From contig JAZBPJ010000159.1 in assembly GCA_036351575.1 (NCBI GenBank), forward strand, positions 1-48,699: 48,699 nucleotides of DNA. Reading direction: 5' to 3'. Each line of letters opens with the position of its first letter. Within the stretch, counting starts at the first letter, position 1. The notes under the pieces are model-generated. The model worked only from the letters and a program-made list of their open reading frames with translations. It was not told the DNA's origin and searched no databases. This DNA is from JABDPF01 sp036351575 (lineage in GTDB: Bacteria > Pseudomonadota > Gammaproteobacteria > Xanthomonadales > SZUA-36). Shown here piece by piece: positions 35,711 through 43,648 of the stretch. The position numbers and the translations under genes were made by a program.

Positions 35711-35805
35711 AAATCCGGCAGAGCCGGAGAGGATCGTAAATTTGGTTTGGCTAGTTCTTGGCGACAGGTACCTTGTTTAGTTTTTATTCAAATTTATGAA
35801 GTTAC
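35677..35805 (-). ncRNA. Candidate small RNA or plsB leader transcript
   Basis: A promoter-like pair (35812-35840) would start an RNA near 35805 that runs through an AC-rich single-stranded-looking stretch and ends with two hairpins and a U8 tract, about 129 bases in all. It carries no open reading frame of note. It could be an independent small RNA, a pyrF 3' fragment, or an attenuated leader of plsB. The evidence is structural only; I do not recognise the family. Confidence 0.35.
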
Positions 35806-35811
35806 GGCGTT

Positions 35812-35840
35812 ATCGTAATGCAGTGGATTAGCTTTTGCAA
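35812..35840 (-). promoter_or_regulatory. Candidate promoter between pyrF and plsB
   Basis: On the minus strand TTGCAA (35835-35840) and TACGAT (35812-35817) lie 17 bases apart, each with four of six matches. It sits just after the pyrF stop. Confidence 0.4.
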
Positions 35841-35847
35841 GCCCTTT

Positions 35848-36582
35848 TCAAGACGAGTGCAATGCTTCTGAAATCTGTTCCTGGATCGCCTCAGCCGCTG
35901 CCGCGGGGTCCGCGGCATCGCGGATGGGCCGGCCGACGACCAGGTAGTCCGCGCCGCTGAGAATGGCCTGCTGCGGCGTGACGATGCGCTGCTGGTCATT
36001 CACGGCGCTTGCTTCGTCGTTGAGTATCGGCCGAATGCCCGGGCAGACCGTGATCAGGGCATGGTCGACAGACGCTCGCAGAGCGGGCACTTCGAGCCCG
36101 GAGGAGACCACGCCGTCGCAGCCCAGCGCCAATGCGCGCCTGGCGCGCGACAACACCAGGGTGCGGGCGTCGCACTGAAAGCCGAGATCATCGAGGTCGC
36201 CCTGGTCCAGGCTGGTCAGGGCGGTCACCGCCAGGATCTGCATGTCCCCTTTTGCTTCGGCCGCGGCTCGCAGCATGCTGTCGTTGCCGTGCACGGTGCA
36301 GAAGTCGACGTCGTGCCGCGCCAGCTGGCGCACGGCGGAAGCCACCGTTGCAGGAATGTCGAACAGCTTGAGGTCGGCAAAAATCTTCTTGCCCCGGCGC
36401 TTCAGCTCGGCGGCCAGCTCGAAGTAACTGCCGGACAGGAAGAACTCCAGGCCCAGCTTGTAAAACACGACGGAGTCCCCCAGCGTATCGACCAGTTCGC
36501 GAGCGCGCTGCAGGTCGGGGACGTCCAGTGCAAAGATCAGGCGCTCGCGCGCGGGGATGTCGGTCTTGATGGGTGATGTCAT
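35848..36582 (-). CDS. pyrF: Orotidine 5'-phosphate decarboxylase
   Basis: PyrF makes UMP from OMP, the last step of pyrimidine synthesis. The 244-residue TIM barrel has the catalytic Asp-Lys-Asp network in KIFADLKLFDIPATV (about residue 65-79). The phosphate-binding end is GADYLVVGRPIRDAADP. Other motifs are LIFALDVPD near the N-terminus and TVCPGIRP near 185. It follows uvrD across an 83-base gap containing a repeat element and is followed by a strong terminator. Confidence 0.95.
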   Translation of the reverse strand: MTSPIKTDIPARERLIFALDVPDLQRARELVDTLGDSVVFYKLGLEFFLSGSYFELAAELKRRGKKIFADLKLFDIPATVASAVRQLARHDVDFCTVHGNDSMLRAAAEAKGDMQILAVTALTSLDQGDLDDLGFQCDARTLVLSRARRALALGCDGVVSSGLEVPALRASVDHALITVCPGIRPILNDEASAVNDQQRIVTPQQAILSGADYLVVGRPIRDAADPAAAAEAIQEQISEALHSS

Positions 36583-36603
36583 TTTGGTTCTCTCTTCTTA
36601 AGA

Positions 36604-36661
36604 CCGGGGTCAGAGTAGCTCAGCTACTCTGACCCCCTGTTTATTTCGCTGCTCTGACCCC
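36604..36661. repeat. GGGGTCAGAG repeat element downstream of uvrD
   Basis: GGGGTCAGAGTAGCT (36606-36620) and its exact complement (36622-36636) form a perfect 15-base inverted repeat with a one-base centre. A third, direct copy (GCTGCTCTGACCCC, 36648-36661, one mismatch) ends four bases from the uvrD stop codon. The outer 14 bases CCGGGGTCAGAGTA are the same as in the ttcA element, but the inner arm differs. There is no T-tract. Confidence 0.88.
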
Positions 36662-36665
36662 TTGC

Positions 36666-38846
36666 TTAAACCGCCTGGAGCTTCGCGTAGGCCAGCACCA
36701 GCCACTTGGCGCCCGCATCCAGGAAATTAACGTGTACGCGGATATTATCGCCCGATCCCTCAAAGGCAAGCACGGTGCCCTCGCCGAATTTCGGGTGTAT
36801 GACGTGCTGGCCCAGCTTGAACGGTGCAGAGGGGCTCTCCAGCGACAAGCCGCCGCCGGCCGGGCGTGCCGGCCGGTAGGGCCGGCTCGTGCCGATGGAA
36901 GGCCGGACCTCTTCGATCAGTTCCGGCGGCATTTCGTCGATAAAACGCGAGGGCCTGCAGTAGTTTTCCCGGCCGTGCATGCGGCGCACCTCGGCGTAGC
37001 TCAGGCAAAGCTGCTCGCGGGCGCGGGTCATGCCCACGTAGCACAGGCGCCGCTCTTCCTCGAGGCGGCCGCCCGATTCCTCGACCGAGCGCTGGTGCGG
37101 AAACAGGCCGTCTTCCATGCCGGCGATGAAGACCAGCGGAAACTCCAGTCCCTTGGCCGAGTGCAGCGTCATCATCTGCACGCAGTCTTCCCAGTTCTCG
37201 CCCTGGGTTTCGCCGGCTTCCAGCGCGGCGTGGCTGAGAAAAGACTGCAGTTCGCTCAGGCCGGCGTCGGCGTCTTCGCCGGGTATCACGAAGGCGTCGG
37301 CGGCGTTGACCAGTTCGCGCAGGTTTTCCATGCGCGTTTCCATGCGCTCGGCGGGCTCCTTCGCGTAGTGGTCGGCCAGCCGGCTGTCGTCGATGACGCC
37401 CTGCATCTGGTTGCCCAGCGTCCAGTCCGACATGCGTTCGCGCATGCCGTCGACGAGTTCGATGAAAGCGAGAACGGCGTTGCCGGCGCGGGCCGCCAGC
37501 AGTTTCTGCGCCAGGCATTCCCGCGCTGCCTGCCACAGCGTCAGCCCGCTCTCCCGCGCCTGCAGCCGCAGCAGGCCGACGGTCTTGTCGCCGATGGCCC
37601 GGACCGGCTTGTTGATCACGCGCTCCAGCGCGGCGTCGTCATTGGGGTTGTGCAGCAGGCGCAGGTAGGCCAGGGCATCCTTGACCTCGGTGCGTTCAAA
37701 GAAGCGCTGCCCGCCATAGACCCGGTAGGGGATGTTTTTGCGCAGCAGGTGTTCTTCGAACAGGCGGGACTGGGCCGTGGTGCGGTAGAGGATGGCGCAC
37801 TGGTCAGCCCGCCGCCCGCCGTCGATCCACTGTTCGATCTGTTCCGTCACGTAACGCGCTTCGTCCTGCTCGTTGAAGGCGGCGTAAAGCGATATGGCCT
37901 GTCCTTTCTCCCCGGCCGTCCACAGGTTCTTGCCCATGCGCGAGGCGTTGTTGCGTATCAGTGCATTGGCGGCGTCCAGTATCGTGCCGGTCGAGCGGTA
38001 ATTCTGCTCCAGGCGGATGGTATGCACGCCCGGGAAATCGTTGACGAAGTGCTGCACGTTCTCCACTTTCGCGCCGCGCCAGCCGTAGATCGACTGGTCG
38101 TCGTCGCCGACGACGAACACTTTGCCGCTGTTGCCCGCGAGCATGCGCAGCCAGGCGTACTGGATCGCGTTGGTGTCCTGGAATTCGTCGATCAGCAGGT
38201 GCCGCAGCCGGTTGCGGTAATGCTCGAGCAAGGCCGGGTTTTCCAGCCACAGTTCGTGCGCGCGCAGCAGCAGTTCGGCGAAATCGACCAGGCCGCCGCG
38301 CCGACAGTGGTCCTGGTAGCGCCGGTACACCTGGACCCAGGTCGCCGTGACCGGGTGATCGAGGTGCTCGATGTGATCGGGCCGCTGGCCCTCGTCTTTG
38401 CGCGCGTTGATGAACCACTGCGCCTGGCGCGCCGGCCAGTGTGCTTCGTCCATGCCGTCGTCACGGATGATGCGCCGCAGCAGGCGCTGCTGGTCCTCCG
38501 AGTCGATGATCTGGAACGTCTCGGGCAGGCCGGCTTCTTTCCAGTGCATGCGCAGCAAGCGGTGAGCGATGCCGTGGAAAGTGCCGATCCACAGCGGCCG
38601 GGTCGAAACCTGGAGCAGCCTGCCGGCGCGTTCACGCATTTCGCCGGCGGCCTTGTTGGTAAAGGTCACGGCCAGGACGCCCAGCGGTGACACGTGGTTC
38701 ACCTGGATCAGCCAGGCCAGGCGGTGGATCAGGACGCGCGTTTTGCCGCTGCCGGCGCCGGCCAGCACGAGCACGTGTTCGTCACCGGCGCTGACCGCGT
38801 CACGCTGCGCTTCGTTCAGTTCTTCCAGGAGATGGGAGACATCCAT
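36666..38846 (-). CDS. uvrD: DNA helicase II UvrD
   Basis: This superfamily 1A 3'-5' helicase acts in mismatch and nucleotide excision repair. The 726 residues match E. coli (720). Motif I is G30-AGSGKT36. Motif II region is LLIDEFQDTNAIQYAWLRML. Motif III is VGDDDQSIYGWRGA, and motif VI is EERRLCYVGMTRAREQLCL. The C-terminal tail FGEGTVLAFEGSGDN with WLVLAYAKLQAV is the UvrD-specific Tudor-like domain, which separates it from Rep. It lies three bases after purD on the same strand. The GGGGTCAGAG repeat begins just past the stop. Confidence 0.95.
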   Translation of the reverse strand: MDVSHLLEELNEAQRDAVSAGDEHVLVLAGAGSGKTRVLIHRLAWLIQVNHVSPLGVLAVTFTNKAAGEMRERAGRLLQVSTRPLWIGTFHGIAHRLLRMHWKEAGLPETFQIIDSEDQQRLLRRIIRDDGMDEAHWPARQAQWFINARKDEGQRPDHIEHLDHPVTATWVQVYRRYQDHCRRGGLVDFAELLLRAHELWLENPALLEHYRNRLRHLLIDEFQDTNAIQYAWLRMLAGNSGKVFVVGDDDQSIYGWRGAKVENVQHFVNDFPGVHTIRLEQNYRSTGTILDAANALIRNNASRMGKNLWTAGEKGQAISLYAAFNEQDEARYVTEQIEQWIDGGRRADQCAILYRTTAQSRLFEEHLLRKNIPYRVYGGQRFFERTEVKDALAYLRLLHNPNDDAALERVINKPVRAIGDKTVGLLRLQARESGLTLWQAARECLAQKLLAARAGNAVLAFIELVDGMRERMSDWTLGNQMQGVIDDSRLADHYAKEPAERMETRMENLRELVNAADAFVIPGEDADAGLSELQSFLSHAALEAGETQGENWEDCVQMMTLHSAKGLEFPLVFIAGMEDGLFPHQRSVEESGGRLEEERRLCYVGMTRAREQLCLSYAEVRRMHGRENYCRPSRFIDEMPPELIEEVRPSIGTSRPYRPARPAGGGLSLESPSAPFKLGQHVIHPKFGEGTVLAFEGSGDNIRVHVNFLDAGAKWLVLAYAKLQAV

Positions 38847-38849
38847 CCC

Positions 38850-40142
38850 TCAAGCGTTACCCTGTTCGCGATCGACGGCTTTCTGACCGATATCGCTGCG
38901 CGTGAAGGCGCCTTCCCAATGGATCCGCTCGCACGCGGCGTAGGCTTCCGCCTGGGCGCGCGTGACGTTATCGCCCAGGGCGCAGACGCACAGCACGCGG
39001 CCGCCGGACGTGACGACGCCGTTCTCGTCCAGGGCGGTTCCGGCGTGAAATACCTTCACGTGGTCCGGAAAGTCGCTGTCGAGGCCATGGATCGGGTGTC
39101 CTTTCGAGTAGCTGCCGGGGTAGCCGCCGGCCGCCATCACGACGCCCAGGCAGGCGCGCGGGTCCCAGCTTGCCGTGTGCCGGTCCAGTTCGCCGCGAAC
39201 GGCAGCCAGGCAGAGTTCGGTCAGGTCGGACTGCAGGCGCATCAGGATCGGCTGGGTTTCGGGGTCGCCGAAACGAACGTTGTATTCAAGCACCCGGGGA
39301 TCGCCGTCGGGTGAAATCATCAGGCCGGCGTAAAGGAAACCCGTGAACGGAGCGCCGTCGGCGGCCATGCCCTCGATCGTTGGCAGGATGACCTCATCCA
39401 TCACGCGCCGGTGCATTGCGTCGGTCACGACCGGCGCCGGCGTATAGGCGCCCATGCCGCCGGTGTTCGGCCCGGTGTCTCCATCGCCGACCGGCTTGTG
39501 ATCCTGCGAGGTGGCGAGCGGCAGCACGTGCGTTCCGTCCGCCATGACGATGAAGCTGGCTTCCTCGCCCACCAGGAACTCTTCGATCACCACCCGGTGC
39601 CCGGCATCGCCAAAGGCGTTGCCGGCCAGCATGCCGTTGACGGCGGCCTCCGCCTCTGCCGTGGTATGGGCGATAATCACGCCCTTGCCGGCGGCCAGGC
39701 CATCGGCCTTGACCACGATCGGCGCGCCCTTCTCGCGAATGAAAGCGACCGCCTCGTCGACATCCGTGAACTTGCCGTAAGCGGCGGTCGGGATGCCGTG
39801 CCGGGCCATGAAATCCTTGGCAAAGGACTTGGAGCCTTCAAGCCGCGCCGCGGCGGCGGTCGGGCCGAAGCAGGGAATTCCGCCCGCTTCGAAGCGGTCG
39901 ACGATGCCGTTGACCAGCGGGTCTTCAGGTCCGGCGATGGCCAGGCCGACGCCTCGCTCCTGCGCAAAACCGAGCAGGCCGTCCAGGTCTCCGGCGGAAA
40001 GCGGGACATTCTCGATACCGGGTTCAAAAGCCGTGCCCGCGTTTCCCGGCGCGACGTAGACGGTTTCCACCTTCTTCGATTTTGCCGCCTGCCATGCCAG
40101 CGCGTGCTCGCGGCCGCCGGAGCCTACTACCAAAACGTTCAT
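38850..40142 (-). CDS. purD: Phosphoribosylamine-glycine ligase
   Basis: This ATP-grasp enzyme makes glycinamide ribonucleotide in purine synthesis. The 430 residues begin MNVLVVGSGGREHALAW with GPEDPLVNGIVD near 75. The ATP-grasp region is APIVVKADGLAAGKGVIIA, then GGMGAYTPAPVV near 225. Metal- and substrate-binding wording is EYNVRFGDPETQPILMRL. An AGAGGAAGAAG ribosome site precedes the ATG. It lies between purH and uvrD, with a repeat hairpin in the purH-purD gap. Confidence 0.97.
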   Translation of the reverse strand: MNVLVVGSGGREHALAWQAAKSKKVETVYVAPGNAGTAFEPGIENVPLSAGDLDGLLGFAQERGVGLAIAGPEDPLVNGIVDRFEAGGIPCFGPTAAAARLEGSKSFAKDFMARHGIPTAAYGKFTDVDEAVAFIREKGAPIVVKADGLAAGKGVIIAHTTAEAEAAVNGMLAGNAFGDAGHRVVIEEFLVGEEASFIVMADGTHVLPLATSQDHKPVGDGDTGPNTGGMGAYTPAPVVTDAMHRRVMDEVILPTIEGMAADGAPFTGFLYAGLMISPDGDPRVLEYNVRFGDPETQPILMRLQSDLTELCLAAVRGELDRHTASWDPRACLGVVMAAGGYPGSYSKGHPIHGLDSDFPDHVKVFHAGTALDENGVVTSGGRVLCVCALGDNVTRAQAEAYAACERIHWEGAFTRSDIGQKAVDREQGNA

Positions 40143-40163
40143 TCTTCTTCCTCTGTTTTCCTA

Positions 40164-40219
40164 CCCGTCATCCCGGTACGGGATCCCGGATATTTGCTGC
40201 GCAAATTCCGGGATGACGG
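40164..40219. repeat. CCGTCATCCCGG hairpin element between purD and purH
   Basis: CCGTCATCCCGG (40165-40176) and CCGGGATGACGG (40208-40219) form a perfect 12-base inverted repeat. Nested inside are the palindrome CGGGATCCCG (40179-40188) and ATTTGC/GCAAAT (40192-40206). It looks like a REP- or MITE-type dispersed element. One arm is repeated in the plsB 3' end at 33090-33101. In a polycistronic purH-purD mRNA it would form a large intercistronic hairpin. Confidence 0.75.
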
Positions 40220-40249
40220 CGTGTGTTGTTCCGGATGGCGCCGTTGCGA

Positions 40250-41824
40250 TCAATGCCTGAAGTGGCGCATGCCGGTGAATACCATCGCGATGCCGTGCTC
40301 GTTGGCGGCGGCGATCACCTCGTCGTCGCGCATCGAGCCGCCCGGCTCGATCACGGCCCGTATGCCGGCTCCGGCCGCCGTGTCGATGCCGTCGCGGAAC
40401 GGGAAAAACGCATCCGAGGCCAGTACCGCGCCCTCGATCGGCAGGCCGGCGTCCTCCGCCTTCCAGCGGCCGATACGGGCCGAGTCGACACGGCTCATCT
40501 GGCCCGCGCCGACGCCGACGGTGCGGCCACCGGAGGCGTAGACGATGGCATTGGATTTCACCATGCGGGCGACTCTCCAGGCAAACATCAGGTCGCGCCA
40601 TTGCGCATCGCTGGGCGCAAGCTCGGTGACGACCCGGCAGTCGTTCGGGCTGATCGGCCTGAGATCCGAGGTCTGGATCAGCAGGCCGGAGCCGATACGC
40701 CTGGATTCCTGCTGCGGAACGGCCGGAGCGGCCGTGATTTCCAGCACGCGCACGTTCGGTTTCGACCGCAGCGCCTCGAGGGCGGCGGCCTCGTAACCCG
40801 TGGCGATCAGGACTTCGACAAACTGCCGGTCGATGATCGCCTGCGCGGTGGCCCCATCCAGCACCCGGTTGAAAGCGATAATGCCGCCGAAAGCCGACGT
40901 CGGGTCGGTGGCGAATGCCCGCTCGTACGCTTCGCCGCAGGTTCCCGCAACCGCGGCGCCGCAGGGGTTGGCGTGCTTGATGATCGCGCAGGCCGTTTCA
41001 TCGAACTGGCGCACGCATTCCCAGGCCGCATCCGCATCGCCGATATTGTTGTAACTGAGTTCCTTGCCCTGGTGCTGCCGCGCGGTGGCGAGGCTGCCGG
41101 GCGCAGGGTGAAGATCGCGGTACCAGGCTGCTTGCTGGTGCGGGTTTTCGCCGTAGCGCAGATCGGCGACCTTGACGAAACAGCTGTTTGCCTGGGACGG
41201 GAAATCGGATACTGCACCGTCTTCGCTGCGGGCCGAAAGGTAGTTGCTGATCGCGTCGTCGTACTGGGCGACGCGGTTGAACGCCGCGACGGCCAGTTCA
41301 TAACGGGTTTTGCGGTCAATGCGGCCATCGCCGGCCTGCAGGCGTTGAAGAACCATTTCGTACTGGTCAGGACTGGTAACGACCGCGACGGCGTCGAAGT
41401 TCTTTGCGGCCGAGCGAACCATCGCCGGGCCGCCGATATCGATGTTTTCAATGGCGTCCTCGAAACTGCAGTCTTCCCGGGCAGTGACCTGCTCGAAGGG
41501 ATAGAGGTTGATGACGGCCATGTCGATTCGCGGGATGCCCTGTTCTCTCATCACTGCCTCATCCACGCCGGCACGCCCGAGCAGTCCGCCGTGGACCCTG
41601 GGGTGCAGGGTTTTGACGCGGCCGCCCATGATCTCGGGGAAACCCGTGAAGTCGGAGACTTCCGTAACCGGCAGGCCGGCCTCGGCCAGCGCCTTTGCCG
41701 TGCCCCCGGTGCTGAGCAGGCCGTAGCCGAACGCCGCGAGGCGCGAGGCGAAATCGATGATGCCGGTCTTGTCGGAAACGCTGATCAGCGCGAGCGCGCC
41801 GTGGCTTTCGTTGTTCTCGTTCAT
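40250..41824 (-). CDS. purH: Bifunctional AICAR transformylase/IMP cyclohydrolase
   Basis: PurH performs the last two steps to IMP. The 524 residues have an N-terminal MGS-like cyclohydrolase domain (ALISVSDKTGIIDFASRLAA; STGGTAKAL; MGGRVKTLHPRVHGGLL). The C-terminal transformylase domain carries the conserved LRYGENPHQ, Lys/His region IKHANPCGAA, and the end GGSMRDDEVIAAANEHGIAM. It lies three bases after fis on the same strand, so fis and purH are probably co-transcribed. Confidence 0.97.
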   Translation of the reverse strand: MNENNESHGALALISVSDKTGIIDFASRLAAFGYGLLSTGGTAKALAEAGLPVTEVSDFTGFPEIMGGRVKTLHPRVHGGLLGRAGVDEAVMREQGIPRIDMAVINLYPFEQVTAREDCSFEDAIENIDIGGPAMVRSAAKNFDAVAVVTSPDQYEMVLQRLQAGDGRIDRKTRYELAVAAFNRVAQYDDAISNYLSARSEDGAVSDFPSQANSCFVKVADLRYGENPHQQAAWYRDLHPAPGSLATARQHQGKELSYNNIGDADAAWECVRQFDETACAIIKHANPCGAAVAGTCGEAYERAFATDPTSAFGGIIAFNRVLDGATAQAIIDRQFVEVLIATGYEAAALEALRSKPNVRVLEITAAPAVPQQESRRIGSGLLIQTSDLRPISPNDCRVVTELAPSDAQWRDLMFAWRVARMVKSNAIVYASGGRTVGVGAGQMSRVDSARIGRWKAEDAGLPIEGAVLASDAFFPFRDGIDTAAGAGIRAVIEPGGSMRDDEVIAAANEHGIAMVFTGMRHFRH

Positions 41825-41827
41825 TTT

Positions 41828-42112
41828 TTACTTGCTGCCTGGAGTGATGTCGTAGTGCTTGATCTTGGAGCGCAGCGTATTGCGCGTCATGCCCAGGATG
41901 CGGGCAGCCCGCGACTGGTTGCCGCCGGTGTGTTTCAGCACTTCTTCGATCAGGGGCGGCTCGACCTGCGACATCAGGGTTCGGTAGAGGTTGTCCGGCT
42001 GGGATCCGCCCATGTCGACAAGGTAACGCTGAATAGCGCGTTGAACGTATTTTCGCAGGGGGGTCGCCCGGTCCGTTGCCGCAACGGCTGCTGGCGTTTT
42101 CGCAGTGCTCAT
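41828..42112 (-). CDS. fis: Nucleoid-associated regulator Fis
   Basis: This 94-residue DNA-bending protein activates stable-RNA promoters and shapes the nucleoid in fast growth. The dimerisation core is PLRKYVQRAIQRYLVDMG with an N-terminal flexible segment. The C-terminal helix-turn-helix is GGNQSRAARILGMTRNTLRS with KIKHYDI. Length agrees with E. coli Fis (98). In many relatives dusB lies just upstream of fis; here the upstream neighbour is the DUF3426 gene, 70 bases away. Confidence 0.95.
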   Translation of the reverse strand: MSTAKTPAAVAATDRATPLRKYVQRAIQRYLVDMGGSQPDNLYRTLMSQVEPPLIEEVLKHTGGNQSRAARILGMTRNTLRSKIKHYDITPGSK

Positions 42113-42182
42113 GAAGTCAGGTTCGTCGAACGTGATCGGACTGAAACAGAGATCAACCCTACCACAACCTGCATGGCGAAGG

Positions 42183-42947
42183 TCAGTGGAATTTGAGCTC
42201 GAATCCCACCGCTTGCTCGCCGGGATCTTCGAGTTCGAGGCTTAGAGGCAGGTAGGCCTGGGACGCGAACATCGGGGTGTCTCCCGGGGGCATCGCGAGG
42301 TATTCCCCGGCCTCGAAGCGGCGGGCCGAAACGCGGGCGCCCTCGCTGTCGTTCAGGATCACTTCGATGGCCGGGTACGGCTGCGCCTGCGCGGCGCGGT
42401 TGACCAGCGTCGCCCGCAGGCGCAGAACGCCGGGGCGGGCCGGGTCATTCGTCAGTTCCCGGCTGACCAGGTGAATCCGGTCGAGGTCACGAAATTCCGC
42501 GGCCGGCGCCGGCTTTTTCAGGCCCACCCGGACCAGCGCCGATTCCACTTCTTTTTTTTCAAGGACCGGCTGCCCGGCGAACTCGGCCACGTTGAAAATG
42601 ATGATCGCGCCAACCAGCACGCCGCCCGCCAGCCAGGCTGCGCGCAGCACGATGCGGGACAACAGGGAAGGGGTTCGGGGTGAAACGGCCGCGTGGTCCG
42701 CCGCCGGCTCGGACCCGGGGTCGTAACGGGCCTGGCGGGCCTGTTCCAGGTCGAGTTCGAAGCCAAGCACGGGCATCGTGCCCGGCTGGGCCCCCGCCTG
42801 GCCGGCCTGCGGCCAATCATCAAAGAGCGCGTCGAGCGCGTTGGAGACCTTGTCGCACTTGCTGCAGCGATACTTTCCGCCGTGGCGCGCCAGGAGCGCG
42901 GCGTTCACGGGGTGAACCGTCGAGCAGCCGGGGCAGCGAGTGAACAT
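42183..42947 (-). CDS. Zinc-ribbon DUF3426 membrane protein
   Basis: This 254-residue protein has an N-terminal MJ0042-type zinc ribbon with C5-X2-C8 and C28-X2-C31, a charged linker, one membrane helix at about residues 95-117 (AAWLAGGVLVGAIIIFNVAE) and a C-terminal DUF3426 domain (RLRATLVNRAAQAQPYPAIE, ending GEQAVGFELKFH). Function is unknown. In gammaproteobacteria it usually sits between prmA and dusB-fis; here prmA is not next to it and a DUF4124 gene precedes it by 14 bases. Confidence 0.88.
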   Translation of the reverse strand: MFTRCPGCSTVHPVNAALLARHGGKYRCSKCDKVSNALDALFDDWPQAGQAGAQPGTMPVLGFELDLEQARQARYDPGSEPAADHAAVSPRTPSLLSRIVLRAAWLAGGVLVGAIIIFNVAEFAGQPVLEKKEVESALVRVGLKKPAPAAEFRDLDRIHLVSRELTNDPARPGVLRLRATLVNRAAQAQPYPAIEVILNDSEGARVSARRFEAGEYLAMPPGDTPMFASQAYLPLSLELEDPGEQAVGFELKFH

Positions 42948-42961
42948 TCACTCCCCCCCGG

Positions 42962-43648
42962 TCAACCCGGGTTTTCCTCGGAGTACTTTTCGAGCAGGGC
43001 GCGGTAGCGGTCGAGCGTCTTCAGGAACTCGGCGCGGATCCGGTCTTCACGCCGGTCCAGGCCCGCGATTTCGCGATTGACCTGGTCCAGCTGCGACTTG
43101 ATTTCTTTCATCCGGCGCTTGTCCTCTGTGCTGACCGCGTTTCCGGCGCGCTGTTTATTGGCCGCAACACGCAAATGGTCCCGGTAGGATTTTTTGGCGC
43201 TGTCGCGGGAACCCTCGAGCAGCCCCCGGTCGTAGTTGAGCTGCCGGATTTCGACGTTCATGGCGTCGACGATTTCCTGTTCGGAATCGAAGCGCAGCAG
43301 AAGCAGGTTGTCCATGCGCGCCTGTTTCTCGGTTTCGGAGTAGAGCGGCTTGGGCCTCGGCAGGCCGGAAGCATCGCGGGGCAGGCTGCCGGCTTCGGCG
43401 GCTTTGATTTCCTCTTCGGTTTTCTCGGGCTTTTCCTGCTCGGGGGTCAGCTTCAGGTTTTCGTCGAGCACGATGCCCTGCTGGTTGAGTACGTCGTGAC
43501 CGGAATCTACATGGTCCGGCGGCAGGCTCTCGGTATAGTGGACGTTGCCGTCCTTGTCGACCCAGCGGTAAACCTTCTGGGCTTGAATGCCCGTTACGAC
43601 GAGCAGCGTGGCGAGCAGGGCCACGAGTTGTTCAGTTCTGAATTCCAT
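42962..43648 (-). CDS. DUF4124 periplasmic coiled-coil protein
   Basis: The ATG at 43648 (AGGGA upstream) gives 228 residues with a signal peptide (MEFRTEQLVALLATLLVVTGIQA). An in-frame ATG at 43675 would lengthen it without benefit. The DUF4124 motif QKVYRWVDKDGNVHYTESLP follows the signal, then a Lys/Glu-rich linker and a long helical coiled coil (about 120-225). This layout suggests an envelope structural or adaptor protein; there is no known function. The 5' end overlaps pyrE by 17 bases. Confidence 0.85.
   Translation of the reverse strand: MEFRTEQLVALLATLLVVTGIQAQKVYRWVDKDGNVHYTESLPPDHVDSGHDVLNQQGIVLDENLKLTPEQEKPEKTEEEIKAAEAGSLPRDASGLPRPKPLYSETEKQARMDNLLLLRFDSEQEIVDAMNVEIRQLNYDRGLLEGSRDSAKKSYRDHLRVAANKQRAGNAVSTEDKRRMKEIKSQLDQVNREIAGLDRREDRIRAEFLKTLDRYRALLEKYSEENPG

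Noticed and set aside
40223..42196. Long plus-strand reading frame antisense to purH and fis (also similar ones opposite ppk1, argS, uvrD and mrdA)
   Set aside because: These are shadows of GC-rich coding DNA; the minus- or plus-strand partner is an unmistakable known enzyme in each case.
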